A stretch of 64,000 bases of DNA. Source: Vermamoeba vermiformis (taxonomy: Eukaryota; Tubulinea; Echinamoebida). The notes beneath the pieces were generated by a model that ran no database searches, had not been told where the DNA came from, and saw only the letters and a list, made by a program, of their open reading frames with translations. Shown here piece by piece: positions 10,042 through 23,200 of this stretch. The DNA is taken from the NCBI GenBank assembly GCA_045837725.1, contig JBEWZL010000163.1, positions 434,001 to 498,000 on the forward strand, read 5' to 3'. The stretch's first letter is position 1. Every line of letters begins with the position of its first letter. The translations under genes and the position numbers were made by a program.

Positions 10042-12474
10042 CTAATCCTCGACGTCTTCATAAGCCACCAGAGCATCAATCTTGTTGACCGAAGTGTCGT
10101 GCTCGTCAGGCGCTCGTTTCTTGTTGACAATAATGCCATTAGCGTCAATAACCTCGCCTTGCTCAAAGCTGATAAGTTTCTGTTTGACACCGTTGACACT
10201 TCGAAATGACACCGTGTCACGTGCTGGATTTGACACGTAGGTCGGTGTGTAGTAGTCGTTGTCGTATATTGTCGGAATGAAGGATTGTTGGTTCTGGTTC
10301 GATCGTTTAGGCACTTGCACGGGCTTGTAGCCAAGTCCATAAGTTGCCAAGTTTGCGTCCAGTTGAATCGGCTCCGCAATTCCTTCACGCCCTTTGGGTC
10401 CTATTCCTTGACCATAGCTCCAGCCCCTAATCAAATAATTGACTAAGTACCTCGTTTAATGAGCAGTGACCGTCGTCCTAACTTACATTTTTGCCATAAT
10501 CTTTGAAGCAGTGCCTTTGTTGTGCTTCTCAAATGCGCCGAAGTCGCCCTTTGGCCACGATTCATCAGTCTGTGCAATCGATTGGGCTGAACTGACTTCA
10601 ACAGCCGCTGAACTGTCATTTGTAGTTGACTTTGCCTCGACATTAATTCCTGCAGTAGCTTGAGTGCTCAAAGTGCTTGTCTGGCTTGTTCTTGGTGCGA
10701 ACTTGAATCGCTTTCGAGGTCTCCTCTGCAGGTTACTACGCTGCACTTGACGATCTCTTTTGACACTCAGCTTCATGTCCCAATCGTCCACTTCCCTTTC
10801 ATCGTCGTCTCCTGCAAAAGTTGTGTCAATAATTTAAATACTGTAATTGCATAGCAATCGAACTTTGAACTGTGAAAAAATCAGTCGTGGTTGACACGTG
10901 TCACTCGATATTTTTCACGTGTCAAGCAAGTGTCAACTAGCGCGTACCTTTCAGACTGTCCCAGTGCACGGCATCAGTGTACGTGACGAGTCCGCTGCCT
11001 CCCTTGTCCCACGGCTTCTCGACTTTTTCTTCGTACAAGTAACCTTCTTCATTGTCAACTTCGTGAATGGCTTGGTACCTGTCCCACTCTTCACCACTCG
11101 ACTAAGAAAGTCACGTGTCAGCTGAGGTTCAGGCATGTATACCCAAATAAGGAAATATATTCCTGTCTTTGAACTTACGTCGTCGCTATCACGATCGATG
11201 TAATTGTCTTCGAGTTGAGTTCGCCGTCTTTTGCGACTTTTATTGCCCTTATTAACCTCTTTGTAATAATCGAGCGGATGATCGACGTAATCAACCGCGG
11301 AGTATTCTTTCGGAGATTTTAATTCTCGATAGTTCAACGGAACTGCTCCGAACAATTTATCCGACAGCGCTTTCTGTTGTATACCCTATTAAATATTATT
11401 AATAAGGCTGCTTTAGACAAACGAGAGCGAAGAGTGGATCTTACCAATCCTTTCAACACCGATGTTGGTAGAGTGCATCTATCAACTGCCCGTTTAATCT
11501 CCCGGCGAGATGTTCCGACATTGCCGTGCGGTAACCCTCTATATAATTACAATCAGTATTGTCTCGATTAATGTGAGACATGGACTAACGCAGGCGCAAC
11601 TAGCTCCAAATTGACAGTGTCATTTGTTGCTGCTTGTTTTTTCTTGTCTAATAGAGCTTTGCGTTCTTTGAGCGACAAAAACTTGGTATTGGCACTTGCC
11701 TAATTAGGAAATACTTGTTAGACGGAAACTCTGTAACTTGATTAATTGTCAAAGACGTACTGGCTCATGTTCTGCATGTGTTGTCGTATTTTCTTGATGT
11801 ATATTGCTTATAGGTGCACTAGTCCTCTCGATGACGCACATTGAATCGAGTTTTTGGCCAGTTTTGTCGATCCACAGTTTGTCTGCGCACATTCGTTCAG
11901 TTAGTTGGACATCAAGCAATGTAAAGTCAATAAAAATAATTACAATTATCATATTATATAACAATACAATGTTATAGTGAACCAATCTTACTGTTGTAAC
12001 GAGCAATTAATTCGTTCAGATCTCGAGAGGTTTTTAGCTGTATAAGGCATTTATACGTATCCAATGGCTTATTCTCTACAAATACAGTGCATAAGAAAAC
12101 TGATGTTTATAAATTCAAGTCTAAATTATTACCTGACGTCTCAGGAGAATGAAGGTAATGGAAGATCTGAAATCTTTCTCGCTCGATGAAGTCCGAAAAG
12201 AATGCCCTTAAATCGGCAATCCTATTTGATAATAAGTGATTAATAAATTAGTCCTAATTATGACTGAAGCTGGATGTCGATTGCAAATTACGCGGACCAA
12301 AGCAATTTTCAATTCCAATTAATTCAAAAATTCAAAAATTGGCCTGTCATCGCTTGGTGCATATAATATTTCTAATAATGCTTACTTGAATTTTTTAGGA
12401 ATATTCAGAACATTCGCAAACGCATCTTGACTGGGATTGTCTGTTTGCGTTGTATTATCATTACTTGCTGCCAT
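10042..12474 (-). CDS. GPATCH3: G-patch domain protein, GPATCH3-like
   Basis: G-patch proteins usually bind RNA or stimulate DEAH-box helicases. The N-terminal exons read FANVLNIPKKFK and then LRAFFSDF...FQIFHYLHSPE. This resembles the RRM-like start of GPATCH3 (LRSYFSQF...FCFHYRHRPE). The C-terminal part has the G-patch, split by an intron: FEKHNKGTASKIMAKM joined to GWSYGQGIGPKGREGI, then AEPIQLD. In between are a basic bipartite patch (KSRKRRR, near 11220) and RRPRKRFKF, likely nuclear signals. There are about ten exons. Start is ATG at 12474-12472; stop TAG at 10044-10042. The family assignment rests on the domain order and on motif memory, so a different G-patch subfamily is possible. 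Confidence 0.7.
10892..10903. promoter_or_regulatory. 12-bp palindrome TGACACGTGTCA
   Basis: Perfect copy in an intron of the GPATCH3-like gene. A near copy, TTCACGTGTCAA, follows at about 10915. Confidence 0.45.
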
Positions 12475-12801
12475 AATTCACTAACAACATGCAACCCTTT
12501 GATATATATCATGGCGCGAAAAGCTTTTAAAGTGGAATTGAAATTGCGATCTTATCGATCGTGCACAACTCCTTCGCACGGATGCTCGAATAGAGACTTG
12601 CCCAACGCGTCTATGCTCTCGAAGGTCTATTGTGGTGTTGTTCACAACTATTAGTTCATAGTTTAAGAAAGAACACTCCTTCCTGAATTTTCTTTGCTGA
12701 AGCAAAACAAAACGTAATACGTTTCTCTAATGAAACATAATTTATTTACGCGTTATCTATAAATATATTAAGCCATTGGCTGGCTTGCACTCTACAGGTT
12801 T
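12475..12801. other. Intergenic region, GPATCH3 promoter and filamin 3' end
   Basis: Between two minus-strand genes. A short plus-strand reading frame from the ATG near 12511 encodes a basic peptide, but it has no recognisable motif, so I do not call it a gene. No RNA gene is seen. Confidence 0.35.
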
Positions 12802-15533
12802 TTAGAAAGTTTGGGTGAAAGGAGAACCTTGGATGTTCTTGCCGTCCATCTTGACGTAGATCTTGTATTCACCGTGTTCAGTGAGCAAGTAGTTGACGAC
12901 GTAGAGACCATCACCATTGTCGTGGTATTCAAGAGGAACTTCAGCGGGACCTTCGATCTTGCAGTCGAACTTAACACCACCCTTGCTCATGTTGCCACCA
13001 CGCTTGTTCTTGGCGCGGATCTTGAATGAGAAGCCTTCGAGGCCAGAGGCATCAGCGTCGGCACCTTCTTCGATGTGGACCTTGTAGGGGGCCTTCTTGA
13101 TGGGGTGATCGGCGACGGTGGGAGTAATCTTGTACTCACCAGGACCGTCGGGAGTGTAGACAACACCGTAGGTACCGTCGTTGTTGTCGGTGAGGGTGTG
13201 AGGGATATCTTGACCTTGAGGGCCAACAACCTTGACGCCAACGGGGTCACCACCTTCCTTGATGTCGTCACCGTTGATGTCCTTGGCGACGATAGTGAAT
13301 TCGGCGGGCAAAGTGTCCTTGATTCCGTCGTGGAGACCAGGGCCGTGAGCGTAAGTGTTGGACAAGTCGGGGCTGGGCTTGATGAACAACTTGAAGGGTG
13401 AGTCCTTGATGTGATCGAAGTAAGCGGGGTTGGTAGCAGAGTGGCAAGTGACGTCGATGGTGTAGTCACCGGGCTTGAGGGGCACGTAAGTGACCAACAA
13501 GGTGCCGTCAGCTTGAGGCTCGAGCTTAGTGTCAACAGGTGAGTCATCTGGGGGATGAACAACAACTTCGAAGGGGTTCTTCGAGGGGATGGGGATCTTT
13601 TCACCGTTGCGGTTCTTGGCGACGACGGTGAAGTGAGTGGGGTTGGTGGTCTTGTTGCCAGACTCCAAACCAGGACCGTGAGCCTCGCAGTGGGCAGCGT
13701 CGGGCTCTTGCAAGTTCTTGATAACCTCAACGTTGTAAGGAGACTTGGCGCAGTGGTGGTTCTTCAAGGTGACTTCGACCTTGTGGGCACCAGAGTCGCG
13801 AGGCAAGTATTGGACGAAGTAAGTACCATCGCCGTTATCCTTGATTTGCTTCTCGACTTGATCACCGAAGGGACCGTGAACAGCGACGGCGTAGGGATCG
13901 CCACCGACGGGGACGGGCTTGTCGTACTTGTTCATGGAGGTGATGGTGAACTTGGCCCAGTTGCCAGTTTCGTTGCCAGGCTCAAGACCAGGACCCTCAA
14001 TGCGAACCTTGGATGGATCAGGCTCGGACTTCTCGATGACGGGGTGCCATGGGTTGCCAGCAATGGGCTTGTCTCTGAGCTTGATTTCAATCTTGTATTT
14101 GCCAGGAGTAGTGGGGTTGTAGGTAACTTGGTAGAGACCGTTGCCTTCGTCTTGAATTTCAGGCTTGATGTGTTCGTTACCGTTGGTGATAGAGATTTGG
14201 AAGGCATCACCACCGTGGTTAACACGCTCGTCGTAGACGTTGCGGGCCTCAACGGTGAAGTGGGCAGGCTCGTAAGTCAAACCCTTCTCCAAACCAGGAC
14301 CGTAGGCAATGCACTTCTCGGGAGCAGCGGTTCTGCGGAGCTCGGCTTCACGTTCGCGAGCCAAGTTCTTCTCGTCGTAGTCACGGAAGTATGAAATGTA
14401 AGTCATGATGGAAAGTTCGTCTTGCTCGTCAGCGACCATATCTTCGGGAGCAAGAATCTTGGGGATCTCCATATCAGTTTCGGCCTTATCAGTACCCAAA
14501 GTAGCGTTGTCCAAAGCATTGGCCTGTAGATAGATTATGTGAGTCAAAGTAACAAAGCGGCAGGCTGAATCACAAATTGGAGATTTTTTGTTTTAAAAAT
14601 TTAAAAATCGCATCTGTTATATTTCACTTACAGGGCTCAATTGCTTGGCGTTGGGGATAGTGCCAGGCTTCAAAACTTCGATCAACTCGCAGAGCGCGGT
14701 ACCGTCTTGCCAGCTAAGATAAAACCGATCAGCCATCCGAACGGAAATATTAGACCGTTACAAAAACTTTTCTAACTCACCTGGTAGTGAAGTTGGTGAC
14801 ACCCTTCTCGGGGATCTTGCTTTGAACCCATCGGAGCAAAGCGTCTCTGGCGGACTCATCGACAACTAATAATTAAAACTTGGTTTAGTAATCTACCGCA
14901 AAAAACAACAAAAATACACTGTATTTATCCTCTGCATGCGCTAATACTTACCACGTCCCTTTTGAATTTGGTAACGCAAAATGATAGTCCAAATGAGACC
15001 GAGAATGAGCTTGAGCTTAGGGTCGACAAGATCTTGATTTGGAAAAGATATTTTAGACTTGAAATATTGACAACAATCAAAGCTTGCTTACCTTCAGGAC
15101 CAATACCGACAAGCTTCAAACCCTCGCTTTGAACGAATCTAATAGCAGCAGAGCAGTTCTCCAACTTTTGAGCTCTGTGCTTGGGGTTTTTGTTGTAAGG
15201 AGGAAGTTGTTTTGCTGTAATTCAGAAATCGATGAATATAATGTCTTTTTGTCGTGCGATGTCAACAAGATTTTTACCTGAAATGATTTCAAGCAAAACG
15301 ATGAGGGGGATACCAGTCTGGAGATCCTCCATCAAATCATCAACCTTCATGGCACGCTTCTTCAAGAAAGCGTTCATCCATCGGGTGAAGGTCTGCGATG
15401 ATTGCGAAAATTAGTGCACGGTACGGACTAAAAATAAACCGTCGATCGACCGGGCCATATCGCGGTTTTATCAATTAAAACTCACTCTCTTTTGGATGTT
15501 AACCCACTCCGGGTAAGTCTGGGTGTCAGCCAT
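12802..15533 (-). CDS. Filamin / ABP120-type actin cross-linker
   Basis: Dimeric filamins cross-link actin into networks at the cell cortex. The N-terminus (MADTQTYPEWVNIQKR, then FTRWMNAFLKK and AMKVDDLMEDLQTGIPLIVL) is a calponin-homology domain of the alpha-actinin/filamin type. A second CH domain follows (RDALLRWVQSKIPEKG...WQDGTALCELIEVLKPG). The large last exon (about 14524-12802) carries filamin Ig repeats marked by GPGLE/GPGLH starts and DNGDGTYxVxYxPxxPGxYxI cores. I count four full repeats and a fifth C-terminal one ending GSPFTQTF, likely the dimerisation repeat. Dictyostelium gelation factor has six. Codon use in this gene is strikingly C/G-ending compared with its neighbours, as expected for very high expression. 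Confidence 0.92.
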
Positions 15534-15727
15534 GGTAAAGCGCTTGAGAGAAAAAAAAAATAAGCTGAATTTTTGTCGCTCAAGATTTTTTGTGTCAATC
15601 TCGCGCCGTGACTTAATCCGTCAGTTAAGTCATGATTTCTGTGGTTGGAAAAAATCGACGGAGATTCTCGTTCAATTTTAAACACTGCAGGCCCCAATTA
15701 CTACAAAAAAGGTCAAGCAATTTCATC

Positions 15728-16753
15728 ATGGTAAGTGTTTGACATAATCTCGCGGGTAGCGCAGTATTTTTGCAATGGTGGTTGAACTTAATATTCGTTG
15801 TAGGGTAACGAGCAGAGTGTATCCGGTTTGAAGCTCATGGAGGGAGTATGTGGAGATGATATTATTATTTTATGGTATTGACCGGTTTGTAGATGTTCCC
15901 CACCGAGCAAAAAACTACCATCTTCAACGACCCCAAGTTGAAGCAAAAACTCGATAAAGAAATCGCCAAGGGCAAAATTAAGGCGGATATTCCCGAGGAT
16001 GAGGAGGCATTAGACCCCGATTTGGATTCCAGCATTGATAAATACGTTCGGGAAGCCTGGCAATATTACGACAAAAAGAATCAAGGATTTATTGAGAAGA
16101 AAGTTGCTTTGCAATTTTTCAAGGTATATCCTCGTCACAAAATAATTATTTGATAATATTTATCACATTTTCTGTGTAATAATTGATTATTGAAATTGAT
16201 TCTAAAAATTTGATTTTTGTCAGGATTCCTTGGAGCTTTATGCTATTCGAAGAGCCCAAAAAGTTAAGGATATTTTAGCTGAAGGTGTCAATATGAACAA
16301 GGCTTTGGAAGAGTCATATTTGAAGGTACGCCTTTACGAACGAAAATCTTTTTTCAATCGCTGCTGAAAATATCTTTGGTATTAATAAATTTTACTAACA
16401 CGTTATTTTTAAATCTACAGATGAGCAGAAATGGAGAGTAAGTGTCGAGCTTATGCCGATTTTCAGAAATTTGAATTCAAGGGAGTTTTTCGAGAGTGAC
16501 ACGCTGCGTGGAATACCGTGTCTCGACGCGTATTTTATTAACGATATTTTCCTTTAGAAAGCAAGTGAACTACAATGAATTCGAGGACTTTATCAACACC
16601 TATGACATTGATGAGGCTCTTGGCTCCATGCTCAACAAGAACGGTGTAGACATCGATATCAATCGTGTTCAATTCGTTGACGTTTCTCAAATGACCGGTC
16701 AAGCCAGGAAGGACGGACCTAAGCCTGTTTACCGTGACTACCCCACCGATTAA
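15728..16753 (+). CDS. EF-hand-like protein with N-myristoylation signal
   Basis: The first coding exon is only the ATG (15728-15730). It is followed by a GTAAGT intron and an exon beginning GGTAACGAG, giving MGNEQSVSG. Gly2 and Ser6 fit the N-myristoylation consensus, so membrane targeting is likely. The rest is acidic and helical. One degenerate EF-hand loop is seen (YDKKNQGFIEKK; the usual Glu at position 12 is absent), and a second EF-like segment, VNYNEFEDFINTYD. The C-terminus (KPVYRDYPTD) has no known motif. Exons: 15728-15730, 15804-about 15846, about 15893-16121, 16224-16325, 16421-16438, 16559-16753. The family is not recognised; calcium binding is uncertain because neither loop is canonical. 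Confidence 0.7.
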
Positions 16754-17238
16754 TCGTATTTATTGTTTCAAATTATAATTTTATATTATTTTTGTAAGCT
16801 CAAAAAAAATTGTAAAATACTCGCTCACGCAAGGGACTTCCCTCGATGGAGTAACGTGCATGTGCTTAAACCTACCCTTAGTGCATTATTTTGTTGTGTT
16901 GAAGCAAAGCTGAAGGTTTACTAATAGCGACGGCAGTTGAACAAAATCTTTTTCGGTTTTGTTGGATCCGCCAGTTGGTACTTGTTGTTGAGTAGATCTT
17001 ACGTTGGTTGTCTAAGAAGTGACACCTACGAATACAGGCGCGATACTCGGGTGATTTCCTCCCAGCCAAAAACGCCGTGGGAGGAAATTTTTTGACTGAA
17101 CAGCTCACTTTCTCATTTTCTGGTCAGTGACGACATTTCGCACGAGTTGGCCCACTATTCGTGCTCGTTTAGCCGCAACTTGTTTATCCACATTCGAAAT
17201 CAGAAGCAAATAAAGACAAATAGAGAACAAGTCAAAAC
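16754..17238. other. Intergenic region with a strong hairpin
   Basis: Region between the EF-hand-like gene and importin. At 17054-17088 an 11-bp perfect stem (ATTTCCTCCCA with TGGGAGGAAAT) flanks a 13-base loop and is followed directly by a T-run. Another small palindrome, AGGGACTTCCCT, lies near 16830. No tRNA, snRNA or SRP RNA is recognised. Confidence 0.45.
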
Positions 17239-20200
17239 ATGGATGCGAATCAACTTCAGTCGATCTGCGCAGCTTTGCAACAAACCTTTGGCAATGTGAC
17301 CATGGAGCAACGTACTGCGGCTACCAACTTCTTAAATAATGTAAATTGCAATATAATTGTGTTAATTGAATAATTCTTTAACGATCGCATCCAGATCTCC
17401 TCGAGTCAACCGGGTTACGGTCTTGCCCTTTTTCAAATCGCCACAAATGATAAGATTGGCATGGATATTAGACAATCAGCGGCAATTTATCTTAAGAATT
17501 TGGCAATGACTCACTGGCATAGAGTGGATGGAGCACTTCCTCTGCTTGAGCAAGAAAAACATACTATTAGAGGAAGCATTTTGGAAGCTATGATGCATTC
17601 TCCGACATTAATCAGGTATTTTCATTTGTTTCTAAGCCTAAATTATTTTTTTTATTTTAAATCCAAGGTCGATCGAATCCCGACGATCCAACCTAAACCT
17701 TCTCAATTGTGGCTATTTCCTTAGAATATCCCACCAAATAATTTATTAACACTATTTACTGAATAGATTACAAGTTGGAGAGCTTCTAACGATCGTATTG
17801 CGTTATGACTTCCCCGATAAAATGCAGGATTTGGTCGACCAATGCCTTCAAGGCCTCCTTTCGAAGGATAATAACAAAATTATTGGATCATTGAATACTT
17901 TGAGAATTATTTTCAAGAAATACGAGTAAGTTCACCGACATTAACTTTCAGATCCAGATCGCACTTTTTGTTTATGATCGGTTAATCTTGATTATCGAGA
18001 ATGATTGACGATTAACGTGCCAAACATTATAGATTTATTTCTTTGGATAATATTGAGAAGAGAGGACAGCTTTCAACTATCACAAACCAAACTTTTCCAG
18101 TCTTGCACCAAATCCTCGAGTTCCTCTTGGGTTTTGACAACAACGAGGCTGGTGAATTGATCGTGCTCATTACTAAGATATTCTGGTCGTGCACACAGGT
18201 ACGTTTGATGTTTTATAATTTGATCTTGATCGTGGATCCGATCTGATCGGAACTTTCTTTTCAGTTTGGAGTTCCCCAATACTTCGATAGCGGAGATAAG
18301 GTCTCCGTATGGGCCTTAACGTTCATTAAAGTGCTCGAAAAGAAGATTGTCGTCCCTGGTGCTCGAACTCCAGTCGATCTCGAAAAGAATCCGTGGTGGG
18401 TCGCAAAGAAATGGGTCACTCACGCTTTCAACAAATTGTTGTTAAGGTAACGTAATTTAGCAGTATAGGGGCATGTTTTAGCGGCACTAAGGTTTTTTGA
18501 AAACGTTTATGTTCATGAACAGCATCCGCGAATAATATTTAGCCTTTCATGACGAGTGCAATAGCTCAGCATATCAAAATGCGTCTTAACAATACTAACG
18601 CAATGAATTTAGATTTTCGCACGCTAAGATGCTCAAGAGCGACAGCCAAAAGCGAGTTGCAGGCTTCTTTATGGAGAACCTCGCTGTTAAGCTGATGGAG
18701 ACTCAGCTCAATGTCCTTGGCTCCATTCGTAGAGGAGAGATGGTTACTGAAAGAGTTGCTGCCTTGTCGTTGAATTATTTGATTTTATGGTATGTTTTTT
18801 TGCTCGATCTGATTTTTTGAATTTCATCATTTTCGTAATCTTTTTAATGAAATTTGTTTGCTTGAGGACCCGGCAACTTATTAATTCATTTTAGCATTAC
18901 TCAATCAGCTACTTGGCTCAAGTTGAAGCCCCACGTCGACTTCATCATTCAAGAGATCATGTTCCCGATCTTGTGTCTGTATGACTACGATTTGGAGTGC
19001 TTCGTCGAAGACCCTGCCGAGTATATGAGAAGACAATACAGTAAGTTGATAGATTTGGAGAAAATATTTAATTGCCCGGATTTGGTCCTATTGTCCGAGC
19101 GTGATCGTTCGCTTAATTAATCGCGTCAATCCATCCAATTCTTTAAACTAATGACTTACCTTCTCAGACGAAATCGCCAGCATGTTCAGCATCAGAGTCG
19201 GCGTGTTCAGCTTCTTGGTTGAAGTTGTTAAACACCGTGGCGACCAGTTCTTGCTTAACTTGATGAACTTCCTTGTACATAACGTCCTCAGCAAGTAAGT
19301 AACATACCATTGCGATTTTTTTTTGATTTACCACTACACAAAACGTCTACTCGACCGTTTCTTGGTTGTGTGGATCTCTTCAGTATGAAAGTCGATAAAA
19401 TTTGACGGTTGTAAATTCAACACAAAAACTGGTTTACGGGAGATTCGTACTCGTATACTTTAGTCACGCGCCATGTGACGGTTTCTAATTTTAACATTAC
19501 GGAATTTCTTTTGATTTTCATATTTTATGTGGTGACCGGAGATTTTGTCGATGAACCACCATCGCTAATTCCGTATTCTCCGATCGATCATTGCTATCTC
19601 ATGATGTTGACGCACTTTATTTAGGTACTGCAGCGCTCCGGTCGATCAACGCGATGTGAAGGCTAAGTTTGGTTGCATGTTGATCCTCACTGCCTTGGCC
19701 ACTACGCTCAAGAATCACCCTTCATTCAAGCCTGGACTTGAAGATATGATGGTCATTCATATCCTTCCTGAGCTCCAGAACCCTAATCCTTTGTTGCGCT
19801 CCAAGGTATGTTTGCCGTTACGGATAATGTCAATTTGTCCATGATTCAGTTTGTGAATTGTTGATTTAACGCGTTAATTGTAGGCCTGCGTCGTCTTCGG
19901 TGCCTACTGCAACATGGAGTTCAAGAACCCTCAGAACTTTATGGTTGGTCTCGAGGGTGTCCTGAACTCTCTCAAGGGAGCCGAGTTGTCTCTCAGACTT
20001 GAAGCCGCTAGTGTGTTAAAGCGCTTGCTTAAGACTAAGGCCGCTAAAGGACCCATCGGTCAAGTCGTTCCTCAATTGTTGGAAGGTTCGTACTGGATCG
20101 CATCTGAAATCTGCAACACGTGACTAACTCTTCCTGTGTTTAGTATTGTTGCAACTTATGGACGAGATCGACAATGAAGGTCTCTTGAAGTCATTGGAGC

Positions 20201-23200
20201 TGTTCGTTGATCGTTTCCCTGAACAAACTGCCCAGTACTCTGTTGGTGTGGCTGATAAACTTGTAAGATCCGCTCGTGAGATGCTGCGCGACTTAGACTA
20301 ACCATGGATTGTAGGCACAAACCTTCGTTCGTTTGATCGTCGAAGAGCGTAATACTCCTATTGAAAACGACGAAGAGCGAGAAAACATGGCCAGAACTCA
20401 ATTCAATTGCATTGAGGTAAGTTTCGTACTGGTGATTTGTAGAGTACAGCGTACTAATGGGTGACTGTCTATAGGCATTGTTGACCATCCTCGACATTAC
20501 ACAAGACCACCCTGACATCTACCGCCAACTTGAGCCTATTTATATGAAGGTCTTGGCTATCGGCATCAACGAAGATTCACTAGGTAACACGGATCCAAGT
20601 TTTGTCGCTTGAAACTTTGTCTCATTATTTTTATTAGAATTCATGGATAATATGATTAAGATTGCAATCTACTTCACATATTACTCCGAAAAGATTTCAG
20701 ACCAAATGTGGGGCACGTTCGACGTGTTCTACCAAGCTTTTATGACCTACGCGGCTGACTTCATGCCCGACTTCTTGAACTACTACGACAATGTCATTAC
20801 AAAGGATACGGCAACATTCTTTGCTCGAAACAAACTTGAAATGGTGTTTAATATGTACAGTAAGGTAAGTACAACTACACCTAACATTACCGCTTCGTGT
20901 TTTTCGCGATCTGACAAAATTACCCATAGTTGGTTTCCGAGCCAAAGTCTCCCGATGCCGATTCTGCCTCTGCTTGCCAATTGGCTGAAATCGTTATTTT
21001 GAACTCAAAGTAAGTCCACTAATGGGAGCTAAGAGTTCCTGTCGATCTGAGTATTAAGTTTTTCTCTTTTAGGATGAAGTTCCCCAATGCACTGGACAAC
21101 ATTCTTCCTGCCTTTTTGGACATTGCCGTCAACAGATTGAACAGCGAAGTCAAGAGCGCTGCACTCAAAGTCGTTCTTATTGAAGTTGTAAGTATCGGGT
21201 TAGATCCACTGTGTTTCGGATCCTACTTGGTCAATGTATTACAGAGACGTCGACAGGACTAACGCGCTTCATTTGTGTAGTTCACCAACTCTTTGTTCTA
21301 CAACCCAGCTTTGACTTTGGCTTACACCGAAAGCAAAGGTTGGACCAATGCCCTGTTTGCCAAATGGTTCGAGCTCCTCCAAGGAGAGTTTAAGAGGTAC
21401 GTGCCATTGTCAAGCGATTTGCTTCTTCGGATCTGTGGTGTTTCAGTTCGGCAAAGTTGTCTCGCTAACAGATTCGCAAGAATTGTTTTTACACCGACAT
21501 TACACTTCACAAAAACTTGCAAAGCAAGCAACATTATATTAATGATATATTCTAATCTTAATAACCTCTACGATCTAACTCTGAACTCTACTTCGCCGAG
21601 TTGCCATTAACGGATTCGCTGCAGGTTACACGATAAGCGATTATCGATCTTGGCTATTGGAGCTCTCTTGCAAATGAACTTCGCTCAAATCCCCGAGGCC
21701 ATCCGTGCTCAATTCAGAAACATTATTGTTGCAGCCTTCCAAGTGCTGGACGACTGTGCTCGAACGCGTAAAGGTAAGATCGCACCTCGATCCAAGATAT
21801 TTTGTGTGGCGCAGTCACACCGTTTAGCATGATCGAAATCACAACCTAATACTGGTTAATTTTCTTTTGGAATCGGTCTTGCTAGCCGAAGCTAAATCGA
21901 CATGCGATTTGAACGAATTTTAATGAATTTATTCCGAGTCAACGCTTTGCCAAACGGCAAGAGTGTGAAATCTGACTCAGGCAATGAGCTACAGCGGTCG
22001 CTCTTTTAACAATATATACACATATATCTGATTAATACCGTGTTGCTATTGCCATGAGTATAGGTGCTCGTTGACGGGTGATCCGGAAGCGGCACATTGA
22101 AACGCCATGAAATTTCTTTTAGTATGCTGGGCATTTATATATCAGTTCTCTATATTATCTCCCAAGAATTGCCGTAAAATTGGAATATGACAAATACGCT
22201 TGTTGCATCGGTTTGTTTCATTATTGAATCCAGCTTCAAGCAGATGCGTTGCATCTGAAACGACTTTTATGCGACATGCAAAAATAGCTCAAACTGCTTT
22301 TGTTACTGACAGTAATGTGGAAGGGTTTTTCACCGTACGCACTTTCCACTCTTCAATCTATGTGACTTTATACTGATGACTTTTCCCCATCTAACGCTAC
22401 TTTTTTGAATAGCAATCGATGCTCAACTCGAAGAAGAAGAGAGTGGCGATGAAGATGATGAAGAAGAAGACGGAGGCGACTCTTCATTGGACGAGGAAGA
22501 TTTGAACAACATTGACATTGATGAAGGTAAGCCGATCTCGGATTTTATATTGTTTTCTCGCCTTTTCCTTACTGAGACATCCTCATACTTCCTTTGCGAA
22601 TTGAAAGTATACCACTGCAAATTACGGCATTAAGATTAAATAGACGCACGAAAGCTCGTCGCGATGCACGCGGTAGATTCGTTTTTTTGACCGAGTTTCA
22701 AAATTAGCAAAGTTTGAGGAAGTAGTGTATAGAAATCTCTTTGAATAGTACTTTGAAATTCATATGAAATTGAGCACGTTATTTCCGGAAATTAGTACAA
22801 ATTGGTGTACTGATTCGCGCAAAGAAATCAAAAAATTTTTGTGTTGGATCGCGCGATTGGTCAAAACTCTACGAATTCAAAGTACAAGTTTTCTTCATGT
22901 TATCTTTACTACTTTTTTCTTGTGTCTGGTTACCTCCAAATTTAATGCGGCAAATTTTCTGGTTAGTTACTTGACGATAAGATTTCGTCGGTATTCGCGA
23001 TCGACCGGATGTGCCTTTGCGATTGAGTTTGGGCTGTAATCCATACTATTATCTTAAAAACAAGAAGTTTATCCTCGTTGAAATCCAACAGTTCGGTATT
23101 TCCAAGTCCGCTGTTTTTTTGAACTTGAGTTTTGGTTTCGTTTCTGGATCGGCTATTTTCAATTTAAATGAGTCTATTGTTATATTCGCCTATTATAGTA

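Noticed and set aside
12511-12654. Short plus-strand frame MARKAFKVELKLRSY between two minus-strand genes
   Set aside because: 48 codons, no motif, no supporting splice or context; it lies in the GPATCH3-like promoter.
12987-14394. Long open frames on both strands overlapping filamin repeats (up to 279 codons)
   Set aside because: They are shadows of the strongly codon-biased filamin exon; their products are low-complexity Val/Gly or Ser/Thr strings with no domain.
17054-17093. Hairpin plus T-run as a bacterial-type terminator
   Set aside because: The genome is plainly eukaryotic with spliceosomal introns; a Pol III or mRNA 3' structure is the only sensible reading.
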